DNA of 64,000 nucleotides, taken from the NCBI GenBank assembly GCA_016722505.1, contig JADKJH010000001.1:558001-622000 (forward strand), written 5' to 3'. Every line of letters begins with the position of its first letter. Position 1 is the stretch's first letter. The stretch comes from Holophagaceae bacterium (GTDB lineage: Bacteria > Acidobacteriota > Holophagae > Holophagales > Holophagaceae). Shown piece by piece: positions 44,967 to 54,100 of the stretch. A program made the position numbers and the translations under genes. A model generated the notes under the pieces. That model was given only the letters and a program-made list of their open reading frames with translations. It had not been told where the DNA came from and did no database searches.

Positions 44967-45734
44967 GGCGGCGGCACCGAACATCCCCGAGGCCCCCGCC
45001 CCAACAGGTTCAGGGGGAGCATTCACGATATCGGTCCCCATGGGGGCAAGCATCGCCTGGGCGTCCGCACCCACCTGGATCCTCGATCGCCAGTTATCAA
45101 CAACCCGATCCCAGATTTCCTTGCGGAAGCCGTCTGATCGGAACTTCGAGGCCATCTGGGTCTCGATCTTCTTTTGGTAACCCTCCAACTGTGACTTCAT
45201 TGCAGGGTTCTGGGCCATGGGTAGGCCGGACATCATGGCGCCCATGGCTTGATCGGCCATGGATTTCATGGCGGGCAGCGAACCGGCCGGAAGCGCACCA
45301 AGCATGGTTGCAATTCTGGGATCCAGACCGGCCTTGGTCAGGCGGTCCTGGGCTTCCTGGGATAACCCCAGCGGCTTGGCAGTCGCGAGTGCTCGGAGGA
45401 CGCCCTTGTCGAGCCCTGCGGAATGAAGCTGGAGCACTCCGGCCTCATCCCAGGTGAACCCGACCAGCATCCGCTGAAACAGGAATTCATCCGGGAGCTT
45501 TCCTTCTGCCAGCCGGTCTGCGATCCAGCGCCCGGTCAGGGCCCCGAGTGCCAGGTTGGCATCACCGTCCTGGTTCAGTTTCAGAATGTCCGCCGGGGTC
45601 GCTGGCATCTTGGGGGAGGTTGTTCGGAATAGCCCATAGGCATGGGCGACCAGCGGAGCCTCGGGCTTCAAGGAAGGTCCAGCGGCAAGGGTTGACGCCA
45701 CGAGAAAAGAAAGGGAAACGGAACGAAAATGCAT
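44925..45734 (-). CDS. Secreted protein of unknown function, probably truncated at the C-terminus
   Basis: A 269-aa protein with a signal peptide (MHFRSVSLSFLVASTLAAGP) and start ATG 45734 with AGGAG upstream. It is mostly helical with repeated Ala/Met-rich segments (LGALPAGSLPAMKSMADQAM). Its last dozen or so codons overlap the antisense of the mrr relic, so the natural C-terminus was probably removed when the island inserted. It is co-directional with the next gene upstream (44 nt gap). I recognise no family. Confidence 0.6.
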   Translation of the reverse strand: MHFRSVSLSFLVASTLAAGPSLKPEAPLVAHAYGLFRTTSPKMPATPADILKLNQDGDANLALGALTGRWIADRLAEGKLPDEFLFQRMLVGFTWDEAGVLQLHSAGLDKGVLRALATAKPLGLSQEAQDRLTKAGLDPRIATMLGALPAGSLPAMKSMADQAMGAMMSGLPMAQNPAMKSQLEGYQKKIETQMASKFRSDGFRKEIWDRVVDNWRSRIQVGADAQAMLAPMGTDIVNAPPEPVGAGASGMFGAAAVPGLLRTDSPPSR

Positions 45735-45778
45735 GCGCACTCCTGCAGGGAGAAAGAGTTCGGAACGAAGGGGGTTGT

Positions 45779-46954
45779 CTACCGCAAGGGAATGAACTCG
45801 ACCTTGCCACCAAGACGCTGAATCCTTTCCATCATGGGCTTCAGACAGGCATCGGGCTCCTTGCCATAACCGGCAGGGTTGTCGCTCCGGAATGGTGGGT
45901 AAAACCACACCAACAGGCCGGTCTTGACATAGGCCTGCTCGGCCTCACGGCTGAAAGAACCATCCTCGTCAGACTTGGTCCATAGGCTTCGATTGAGGTT
46001 GGCCTTGTAGGCACTGGCAAGTTCCGGAAGGGCGCGCCCTTGGTTCAGATCGAACTCCATGGCGCTGCGCAACTGCTCGGCGCTTTCCCCTTCCTGTCCG
46101 TAGTTGATGTACGAACCAGTCCCGATTTGAAGGCGATTGTCCCCGAACTCGATCTGGTGATATTGGCGTTCGTCCGTCATCAGTGCCCGAGAACCACGTT
46201 GGGTATAGGTTCCAGCCATGTAGTTCGAAAGGTAGGTGTTGAAGGGTTGTGTCTCCATGGATCTGGCCACCCACCGGTCCTTGTAGCGTATGCCGCGGAA
46301 GGCCACGACAAAGGTCGAGCCAGGGAACTTCAACAGCCCCTGGATCTCATTCCTCCCATAGGCCACCGTGACAACCGCCGAGTGGAAATACGAAGTGAGC
46401 TTTTCTTGGTAATGCATGCTCGATTTTGTGTCCGCGGCCCGCTCCAAGGCCCAGGCTTTGAATTTTGCGGGCTGGAAGGACTCGTCCGCGTTGGAGATGG
46501 TCAACGTCTCATTGTCAAAGGCGAAAATCCACGATTCTCCCGTCTTCTCACCATCAGTCCAGGTTCGCCCATCGTCCTTGGATGCTTGAGGTGAATTCTT
46601 GTTCAAACGCAGCAGAGCCAGGGTCCGATATTCCTTCCCGTTGGCCAGGAAGTCGGCCCCCTGGATTTGGAATCCATTCAGCGTTAGCCCATCCGCCAGA
46701 AACACCTTCGGATCCACGTGCCTTTCCCATGAGCCGGGTGCGGGCTTCTCGACCTTCTTGAAGGCGACATCGTAGAAGACCAGAGATGGTTTACCGCCGG
46801 TGGTTCTCCAGGTGGCAAGGCTGCGCTGCGTAATGCCGAAATCCCGCAGCTTCTTGTCGAGCACCTTTACGGGGGACGGCTTTGCCTTCGGAGGTGCGGC
46901 CGTGATCGATGGTGAAGAAAGGATCAGAAGAGCGACGAGCGGGCAAGGGTTCAT
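45779..46954 (-). CDS. Secreted protein of unknown function (391 aa)
   Basis: Start ATG 46954 with GGAG upstream; signal peptide LVALLILSSPSITAAPP. The mature part has mixed alpha/beta character with several Tyr/Phe-rich strands and segments such as WIFAFDNETLTI and GLLVWFYPPFRSDNPAGYG. I find no catalytic signature. It is first of a two-gene unit with the secreted protein at 44925-45734 and is divergent from the XRE regulator. Confidence 0.6.
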   Translation of the reverse strand: MNPCPLVALLILSSPSITAAPPKAKPSPVKVLDKKLRDFGITQRSLATWRTTGGKPSLVFYDVAFKKVEKPAPGSWERHVDPKVFLADGLTLNGFQIQGADFLANGKEYRTLALLRLNKNSPQASKDDGRTWTDGEKTGESWIFAFDNETLTISNADESFQPAKFKAWALERAADTKSSMHYQEKLTSYFHSAVVTVAYGRNEIQGLLKFPGSTFVVAFRGIRYKDRWVARSMETQPFNTYLSNYMAGTYTQRGSRALMTDERQYHQIEFGDNRLQIGTGSYINYGQEGESAEQLRSAMEFDLNQGRALPELASAYKANLNRSLWTKSDEDGSFSREAEQAYVKTGLLVWFYPPFRSDNPAGYGKEPDACLKPMMERIQRLGGKVEFIPLR

Positions 46955-47108
46955 GGGATCTCCATTGGAGGTGCATAAGGGAATACCGAGGAATTCCGGA
47001 ACGGTTACGTCAAGTCCTGTGGAATAGACACGCAGGTAGATAGTGATAGTCTATTTTGGACTATTCGAAAATAGAATTCAGCATGGCCCTGCGTCTTTTC
47101 AGGGCCAA

Positions 47109-47390
47109 ATGGAGAAAACACTTCACCTTCGGGAATACCACATCCTGTTGGACCTCCTTAGGGAGGCCCGGGTAGCCGCGGGCGTCAATCAGATAGACCT
47201 TGCGGACCGGGTGGGCATGACCCAATCCATGGTCAGCAAGTGCGAACGGGGGGAACGGCGATTGGACGTGATCGAACTCCGCAGGTGGTGTGGGGCCATA
47301 GATGTCCCCTTCCTTCCCCTACTCGAAGAGTTCGAAATGCGCTTGGTGGCCCAACCAGGGCGTCGAGCGCGTCGCAACCGGCAAACTTAA
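47109..47390 (+). CDS. XRE-family helix-turn-helix regulator
   Basis: A 93-aa Cro/CI-type protein from ATG 47109. The HTH (residues about 10-65) reads LLREARVAAGVNQIDLADRV with GMTQSMVSKCERGERRLDVI, matching the XRE consensus. The remainder is a short helix with an Arg-rich tail. It is divergent from the secreted-protein pair and is followed directly by transposase remains. Confidence 0.88.
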   Translation: MEKTLHLREYHILLDLLREARVAAGVNQIDLADRVGMTQSMVSKCERGERRLDVIELRRWCGAIDVPFLPLLEEFEMRLVAQPGRRARRNRQT

Positions 47391-47484
47391 TGGGGCTGTC
47401 CGGGGATTGCATGGCTGCTACCTTGCTTCCCTCCGCCATTATTTGTCCACACCCAGTCGCCATCACGGAGGGGATCTCCGCCAT

Positions 47485-47855
47485 GGTGCCTACGCCTCCC
47501 GGCACAATCTCGAGTTGACGCGGCGTATCCGCTACCTGGATTCCGAGGCCGGCAAGACGCTGGTCTTTCTAATGAACAACACCGCGCTGCCAGCCCTGAC
47601 GATCCCCGCCCTCTACAAGCAGCGCTGGCGTGTCGATCTCCTTTTCAAATGGATCAAGCAGCACTTCCGCATCAAGCAGTTCATGGGCACGAGCGAGAAT
47701 GCTGTGAAGACCTAGATCTGGTGCGCCGTGGCCACCTAGGTGCTGATCCCATCGTGAAGAAGGAATTCCACCTTGACGCCTCACTCTACCAATTGCTACA
47801 GATCCTATCGGTCTCCATTTTCGATAAAAACGAGCACCGGCGCGCCTTTTCGAAG
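47485..47855 (+). pseudogene. C-terminal relic of an IS4-family transposase
   Basis: Codons in one frame give RRIRYLDSEAGKTLVFLMNN, then ALTIPALYKQRWRVDLLFKW and GTSENAVKT followed by TAG. A second frame then gives KKEFHLDASLYQLLQILSVS. These are the diagnostic Y-(2)-R-(3)-E-(6)-K-like region and the C-terminus of IS4-family transposases. The gene has in-frame stops, a frameshift and no 5' two-thirds. Confidence 0.82.
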
Positions 47856-47962
47856 GGGAAAAGGGTTTTGCCAGCCCATTGCCATTGCTTGACTTTTAAC
47901 CGGACACTAGTGCCACGACACACCCAAAATGTGTATGGGTAAGCGTATGGAATTTATATGAG

Positions 47963-47993
47963 TAAAAAAAAACCACTGAGCTATCAGTGGTTT
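47963..47993 (-). terminator. Rho-independent terminator (minus strand)
   Basis: Stem AACCACTGA-GCTA-TCAGTGGTT (47971-47992), with an extra A-T pair, followed on the minus strand by a T8-9 run. A strong terminator just 3' of a tRNA-like 3' end. Confidence 0.85.
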
Positions 47994-48004
47994 ATGTCTG
48001 GTAC

Positions 48005-48028
48005 TGGCGGAGAGTGGGGGATTCGAAC
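48005..48028 (-). repeat. 24-bp tRNA-Ser-3'-end-like repeat, copy 1
   Basis: Minus strand reads GTTCGAATCCCCC... ending CTCTCCGCCA, i.e. T-loop to discriminator of a tRNA-Ser-like molecule. The 5' part of the tRNA, including the T-stem partner, is absent, so this is not a functional gene. Confidence 0.75.
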
Positions 48029-48119
48029 ACAGATGGCGCGCAGGTAGGGCTAGGCGTAGGGCGCGAGAGCGACCGGAGCCGGTCCGGCGAAGCCGGAAGC
48101 CCGTGCGCAGCCATCTGTG
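48028..48119. repeat. Large hairpin between the two tRNA-like repeats
   Basis: Perfect outer arms CACAGATGGC (48028-48037) and GCCATCTGTG (48110-48119), extended by a bulged GCGCA/TGCGC match. The inside is GC-rich with a CCGGAGCCGG/CCGGCGAAGCCGG core. Looks like a REP/BIME-type element. Confidence 0.65.
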
Positions 48120-48200
48120 CGGAACGGAGCGCGCAGCGCGGAGTGAATCCCAAGGGAACGGGTGGGTCAGAATCACCCTCGTATCCCAGGCGGCCTTTTT

Positions 48201-48224
48201 TGGCGGAGAGTGGGGGATTCGAAC
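48201..48224 (-). repeat. 24-bp tRNA-Ser-3'-end-like repeat, copy 2
   Basis: Identical to copy 1 over all 24 bases, 196 bp away in direct orientation. A diverged downstream block (gaatcc-aag-gaac) also recurs after both copies. Again no T-stem partner or anticodon arm follows. Confidence 0.75.
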
Positions 48225-48270
48225 GGAGCGCAAAGTGCCAAGTGAATCCTAAGAGAACTGTCGGTCTGCG

Positions 48271-51141
48271 TCACCTTCCCTTGAGCGCGTTTTCGATTTC
48301 TGTTTGTGCTTGGTGTTTGCCCAGGAACTTGGCTAGGTCCAGCAGGGTTGGCGTGGTTCCTGGCTTCACATCGAATTTCAGACCCGCTGAATGGGCCCGC
48401 TTCAGGGTGGTGGCGTCATCTTTCAGGACCGCCACCCCGAGCGCACCATAGGTCCATATGCCGATCAACCCACGCTCGTTTTTCGGAATTTCCAGATCGT
48501 CGTGGGATTTGAGGAGGGCTTTGGCGGCTGCGGCATCGGTCCTGAGCAGCTTCGTCCAGGCGCCCCAATCACCTCGGAACAGATCCTCTGGCTTGGCCCC
48601 AGCCTCGAGCAGATACTTCGCGTTGGCCTGGAGGCCGTGGATCAAAGCTTCAGTCAGGGGTGTATCGCCATCGCCATCGCGATGAGATAGATGCGCGCCT
48701 TTCCGAACGAACAGTTGCAAGGTTTCGAGGGGTGCCTGGCCAGCGGCATAGGCGATGGGCTCCACCTGATTGCTGTCTGCTCCATGCAGATCCGCCCCAT
48801 GGCTCAGAAGCAAGGGAACCTGGTCCCAGCGCCTATTGATGAGCGCGTGAAGCATCAAGGTATGCCCGCATTTGGCGCGTTTGTTCGGATCGGCCCCCAA
48901 GTCCAGGAGGGCACGGAGCAAGGGTGTATTGGCCTCCACGGAAAAAGGATCTCCGGGAATGGGCCGTTTCCCTTTTGCGTTTGGTGTTTTTGGATCCAGC
49001 CCAGCGGCCTCGAGGCTTTGGACGAGAAGAGCGCCCGATGCGCCCAGGCGATAGGCATTGAAAAGCGCGGTTTCACCTTCCAGGTCCACGGCCTTGACAT
49101 CGATTCCGGACTTCATCAACAGCTCCGCGCTCGCCAGGATGGTCTTCGCATCTGATGCATTCTGCTGGCCGAGATGCATCAAGGCTGTCCGGCCATCCAG
49201 GGTCCGCGCATCAACCTTCGCACCCTGTTCCAGGAGCATCTGAATCAGGCTCGGAGTAACGCTTTCAGCTGCGGCGATGAGTGGCGTGAGGCCCCCTTTG
49301 CCTGGTTCATTCGGGTTCGCGCCCCTATCGAGCAAGACTTTCGCGCAAGCCTGCTGCCGAGCGGCGACAGCCGCTAGAAGGGCCTTGCCTAAGCCTGGTA
49401 CCGAACGATCTGCAACCCGGGCCAACATGGCCATCAAGAGACGTTCATTGCCTTTCTCCGCCGCCCGGACCAGTGCGGTATTGCCCTCGGCATCGGAGCG
49501 GAGCGGATCAGCGCCCGCATCGAGCAGCTGCATCGCAGGAGCTTCGCTTCCTTCCAACGCTGCCACCATCAATGCCGTGGGGAGAGCTTCACCCTTGGGT
49601 GGATCTACCGCGGCGCCCTTGGACAGGAGCAGTGGAATCATAGTGTTATGCCAATTATTCCTCGCGGCTTGGTGAAGCGGCATGAGCCCACGGTGGTCCC
49701 GGTGGTTCGGATCTGCCAGGTGGTCCAATAGCCACAGCGCGTACGAATAATCATTCCTCTCAACGGCATTGAAGAGGGGCGTCCGGCCCTCCTTGTCCTC
49801 AATGTCAAGGCTGGTGAAGCGGGCCTGAATCCGCTTTCCTACCGGAGATGTGCTCAACCAATTACTCAGGTGGAAAAGGGTTTGTCCCCGATGATTCACA
49901 TGCGTGGGATCCGCACCGAGATCCAAGAGGAGCGTGGCGAGGGATTCGTCCCAATGGTTGGTGAGCGCGAGGAGGGGCGTCATGCCATCCACATCCACAG
50001 TGTTGGGGCTTGCGCCCTGGGCCAGGAAGCGTCTCATCACGTCCCCATGGCCCCAGAATGCAGCTAAAACGACAGGGGGATGAGGCCCATGGGTGGCGCT
50101 GGCCCCTTTTTCCATCAGGGACGGAATGAGGTCCAAGCGATGCGCCTGGACCGCATAACCAAGGGGAGTGAGACCCTGTCCATCTTGTGAATCCACAGGT
50201 GCGCCGGCCTCAGCCAATTCATGGACCAGGGCAGGCACTGCGAGGCCGCTCTGCAATAGGCGATTCACCAGTGTGATTTCACCCGCAGGCGCGGAGCGTG
50301 GATCGAGGCCTGCCTTCACTAAGATGTGGAAGGCATCCACAGCGCTACGGCCATTCATCGTCCTCTGACCCAGCAGGCCCAAGAGTCCTTTTCCCGAAGG
50401 GTCAAGGGTCTTGGGATCAGCCCCCTTCGACAAGAGCGCCCGCAGCAGTCCAGGATGTCCAATCAATGTGGCGGTAACGATGGGCGCTTCCTTCGTTGCT
50501 GTGGGCCGCCGGAAATCCGCCCCATTTTCTAGAAGCGCCAGGGCCACATCCGGGAATGGTCTACGTAGGGCGATGGAGAAGGGCGTCTCAACAGCGCTAT
50601 CCACACCATCTGGTTCCAGACCAGCTTTCACCAACAGTGCCACGGTTTCCAGGGGCTGGGCATTGGACGGATCGGGTCTTCCAAATTCGCTTCCTTGCTC
50701 CCAACCAGTGGCTGCCCGATGCAGCAAGGTCAGTCCAGCTCCGTCCTTCCACCGGGGATCCGCGCCAGCTTTCAGCAGCACTCGCAGAAGCGGCGCATTC
50801 AGGGCAGCGGCGGCCAAGGCAGCCATCGAATGCCGTTGACTACCGTCCATCATCTCTGCATTCACGTTCGCGCCGGCCCGGATGAGCTGCTCCGCGATGC
50901 GGTAGCCATCGCCGTGAAGCGCGCACAGGGACAACGGCGTGGCTCCCGTGGGCCCCTTTGCATTGGGATCCGCCCCCTGGACCAGGGCCCGCTGCAAAGC
51001 CGCGATGTCGTTCTTCTTGGCGGCCACCATGAGATCCACATCCAGCAGAATCTGCGGCCGCTTGGGAAGCACTTGAGCCGAAAGGGACGGCGCGAGGAGA
51101 GCCGGCAAGGACAGCATCAGACCTACGTTTCGCGGCTTCAC
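48271..51141 (-). CDS. Secreted ankyrin-repeat protein
   Basis: A 956-aa protein. The GTG 51141 start has AGGAGG upstream and overlaps the TGA of the alpha-2-macroglobulin gene (GTGA), so translation is coupled. A signal peptide (VGLMLSLPALLAPSLSAQ) precedes more than 20 ankyrin repeats with the consensus G(A/D)xPL..A...G..xxxxLL..GA(D/N)xN, for example NAKGPTGATPLSLCALHGDG. There is no enzymatic domain. Periplasmic or surface ankyrin solenoids act as binding scaffolds; here the likely partner or client is the coupled A2M. An upstream extension of the frame would add a His/Arg-rich segment with no start support. Confidence 0.9.
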   Translation of the reverse strand: MKPRNVGLMLSLPALLAPSLSAQVLPKRPQILLDVDLMVAAKKNDIAALQRALVQGADPNAKGPTGATPLSLCALHGDGYRIAEQLIRAGANVNAEMMDGSQRHSMAALAAAALNAPLLRVLLKAGADPRWKDGAGLTLLHRAATGWEQGSEFGRPDPSNAQPLETVALLVKAGLEPDGVDSAVETPFSIALRRPFPDVALALLENGADFRRPTATKEAPIVTATLIGHPGLLRALLSKGADPKTLDPSGKGLLGLLGQRTMNGRSAVDAFHILVKAGLDPRSAPAGEITLVNRLLQSGLAVPALVHELAEAGAPVDSQDGQGLTPLGYAVQAHRLDLIPSLMEKGASATHGPHPPVVLAAFWGHGDVMRRFLAQGASPNTVDVDGMTPLLALTNHWDESLATLLLDLGADPTHVNHRGQTLFHLSNWLSTSPVGKRIQARFTSLDIEDKEGRTPLFNAVERNDYSYALWLLDHLADPNHRDHRGLMPLHQAARNNWHNTMIPLLLSKGAAVDPPKGEALPTALMVAALEGSEAPAMQLLDAGADPLRSDAEGNTALVRAAEKGNERLLMAMLARVADRSVPGLGKALLAAVAARQQACAKVLLDRGANPNEPGKGGLTPLIAAAESVTPSLIQMLLEQGAKVDARTLDGRTALMHLGQQNASDAKTILASAELLMKSGIDVKAVDLEGETALFNAYRLGASGALLVQSLEAAGLDPKTPNAKGKRPIPGDPFSVEANTPLLRALLDLGADPNKRAKCGHTLMLHALINRRWDQVPLLLSHGADLHGADSNQVEPIAYAAGQAPLETLQLFVRKGAHLSHRDGDGDTPLTEALIHGLQANAKYLLEAGAKPEDLFRGDWGAWTKLLRTDAAAAKALLKSHDDLEIPKNERGLIGIWTYGALGVAVLKDDATTLKRAHSAGLKFDVKPGTTPTLLDLAKFLGKHQAQTEIENALKGR

Positions 51142-54100
51142 TTCGCACCTCCTTCGATGGTGATGGTGCTGGTTTCGGTAGAGCACCAGAGGCTCTCATC
51201 TCCCATGAGGCTGAATTTCACAGGACGCAGGCGATAGCGGCCTTCGAGCTTGGCGCGCAAACGCAGCCGCAGCTTGGCCGTGGAGTTCGGGCCGACATAG
51301 TAAAGCAGGAACGCTACATGGTCAGGATGGACTTCCGTCCGCGCCGGTTTCGGCAACGCGGCCATGTCCTGCCCATCCAGAACAAAATCCTGCATGTCCG
51401 TGGAAGCTTCAAACCCCGGTGGCACCGGCACTTCCACCAGGCCATAGGAGATCCATTGGTTCGAACTAACATCCACTTCGAGGTAGGCCTCATCATGCAG
51501 CTTGAGAGCGGAGTCCCAAGGCTTCTTCGTCCAACCGAGCCGGCTGGTGCCCTTGGGTGCCTCGAGCTTCCACAAGGTGCGCTTGGCTTGCAGGAGCAGT
51601 CCACCCGCGGCGGGACTAAGCATGGGTTTCTGGCTGCTGGTGCTCAACACATAGACCAGCACACCACGGCCATTCGCCACCAAGCTGATGGACTGGCCTC
51701 CTTTCACATCGAGCGTCGCCGGTTTGGATGCGTCGGTAAGGTCGAAGCTGGGACCGCCCTCCACCTGTACCTTGATGGGAGCGCCCTCCCATTGGATGCG
51801 ACGCACTTTGGCAAGATCCGGGAGCAAGGCCACCACTTGGGATGTGACCCAGGTGCTATTCCAGCCGTTGCCCTGGAAATTCGCCATGAGGTAGGCCTCC
51901 CCCGCGGGGATGAGTTTCGATCCAGGACGCCCCAGGCATAAGGCCCTCAGCGCCGCGACGGTGGTGTAGACATCACCCGAAAGGTAGCTGTAGCGCGGTG
52001 AATCCGAGCCGCTCCAGCTGGCCGCATCTCCCACCATGTGGGCCCGTTTTTCCAAAGCATCAAGCAAGGCTTTGGTCCTCCCATGCTGGACCAGCACGGC
52101 CGCATGGGAGACCAGGGCCAGGAGACCATCGCCGGGCCAATCCGCCTTCAACACTGCGTCGATGGCCGCATCCAAGTCGGGCATGATCTGGGCATCCGCC
52201 TGGGCCAGGCAGGAGAGCAGGAAGGCCACATCGCCACGGGCCTTCGCGGAGTCCTCCGCCTTTCCGTCCTTGGCGTGGGCCATGCGTTCCGAGAGCAGGA
52301 GGCGAGTCGCGGAGAGGCCTTGGTGCAGACGGTTTTCATCCACGGTGTAGCCCATGCGCTTCATGGCGGCGAGCGCCATCACCGCGTAACCCGTAGTATG
52401 CGGATTGGCGGAAGCACCGAAGTCCTTCGGCCCGTACCAACCCCAGCCGCCATTATCCATCTGGTACCCGTAGACGCGTTGCACGCCCTGTTGGATGTTG
52501 ACGTCGAGCTCCTCGAATTCCTTTCCGTTCAAGGGCGGCATAAGCCCCTTCTTAACCAATTCCGCCACCAGGATATTGGGGACGAAACTGGAGAGGGTCT
52601 GCTCCACGCAGCCGTAGGGATAGTGGATCATGTACTTGAGGCTCGGGGCCGAAAGCTGCTCGAGGCCACCGTTGATTCCGAAGAGGGAGAGCGTGCCGGT
52701 GACCTCGCCCCATTCGGGAACCGTGAAACTACGGCGTATCTCTCCGCCAGCCAAGGCCACTGCTTCCTGGGTTCTCAGCTCGATGCCCGGCCGTAGAATT
52801 TTTAATTCACGCTTCTCACCATCCTGGTCGTGGTCTGTGGCGGCACCCGCCTTTAACACCAACTGGGTCTGACCCTTCTCCGCTTCGAGACGGAAGGCCA
52901 GGCGACGTTCCTCCCCCGCTTTTAAATCAAAGGGTTGCCGCGGACCATCCAGCAATGTGCCGCCCTTCACATCCAGCACAAGCTGGCCCTGCATCCGCTT
53001 CTTCGAGCGGTTCTGCAGAAGCACCAGGGCGCGGGATTCGTCGCCCTCCGTGAGAACCTGCGGGATCACCAAATTCACCTGTAGGGGTTTGTTCACTCGC
53101 ACAGTGGCGCGGGCTATGGCAGATCTACCATCGGCGGTGAAACCCACCGCCGTGGCGCGCCAGGCTGTGAGGTCTTCGGGCAGGGGCACATCCACGGTGC
53201 TGCGATCCTTGACAACCAGGTTCGGTATCCACAGCGCGGTATCGAGGAAGTGCTCCCGGAGCGCGCTGAGCGCCCTCTGCGCTTGCTGGTTTTCCGGGCG
53301 AGTTCCGACCACACCCGGCGAGAGCATGGCCATGCCATCCATGGAGTAGTTGTTTCCTGCCACCTCCACCGCCGCCGAGGCGGTGGTGGAAGTCGTATCC
53401 ACTTGCGCGGCACTGGCTTGCACTACAACCGTGGCCCCCTCAACCGGTATCGTTCTGCTTTTCCCGTTGGGGAGCTTAATGGTTTGCGTCCAGGGTTTCT
53501 CCCGCCGCACTTCCACCCATGAGGATTCGACCATGGCGGCCTGGGTCTGGCCCGTGCCGATGACCATGGTGGAAGCTCCGTCCGGCAGCCGCGGATTCAG
53601 GATGGAGGCTGGATCAGGCAGGATTTCCGGTGCCAGGGCATAGATGGCTTCATCCACTACGCCCACGCTCAAGGCGGTGGTGCCGCTGGCATTGACGCGC
53701 AGGTGCATCGTTTCGTTGGGGCGGAAATCCTCTCGATCAGGGTTGAGGGAGAGGGTCAAACGGGCGCCATCGGTTCCTCCTTCAACCATCACTTTGGCCT
53801 CGTGGAGACGGCCTTCATCCACCACTTCGAAATGAATCCAGCCATTGGGTTTGAATGCAGCTGGGACAGGCAGCTCCAGCAGCGCCGTGGTGCCATTGAT
53901 TATTCGTGAACCGCGGAAGGCCTCTTCCCGGGCGCCACCCTGCCATTGCAGCAGCATTCCCGGCTTTGGAAGCAGCACTAGCGCCCTCAGGGTGCCGCTC
54001 CGCAAGCCTCGATCCGCCGCGGCGCGAAGCATGGTGCTCGGGTTAGTTCCTATGCTCATCCACCACGACGAAGGGTTCGCGCACCACAAGCTGTTCGCCA

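Noticed and set aside
44744..45457. A 237-codon plus-strand protein starting with the Mrr domain
   Set aside because: Only the first 45 or so codons from 44831 are Mrr-like; the rest is antisense to the secreted-protein gene.
48005..48100. A functional tRNA-Ser gene
   Set aside because: Only the 3' 24 bases are present; the T-stem partner, anticodon arm and 5' acceptor strand are missing in both copies.
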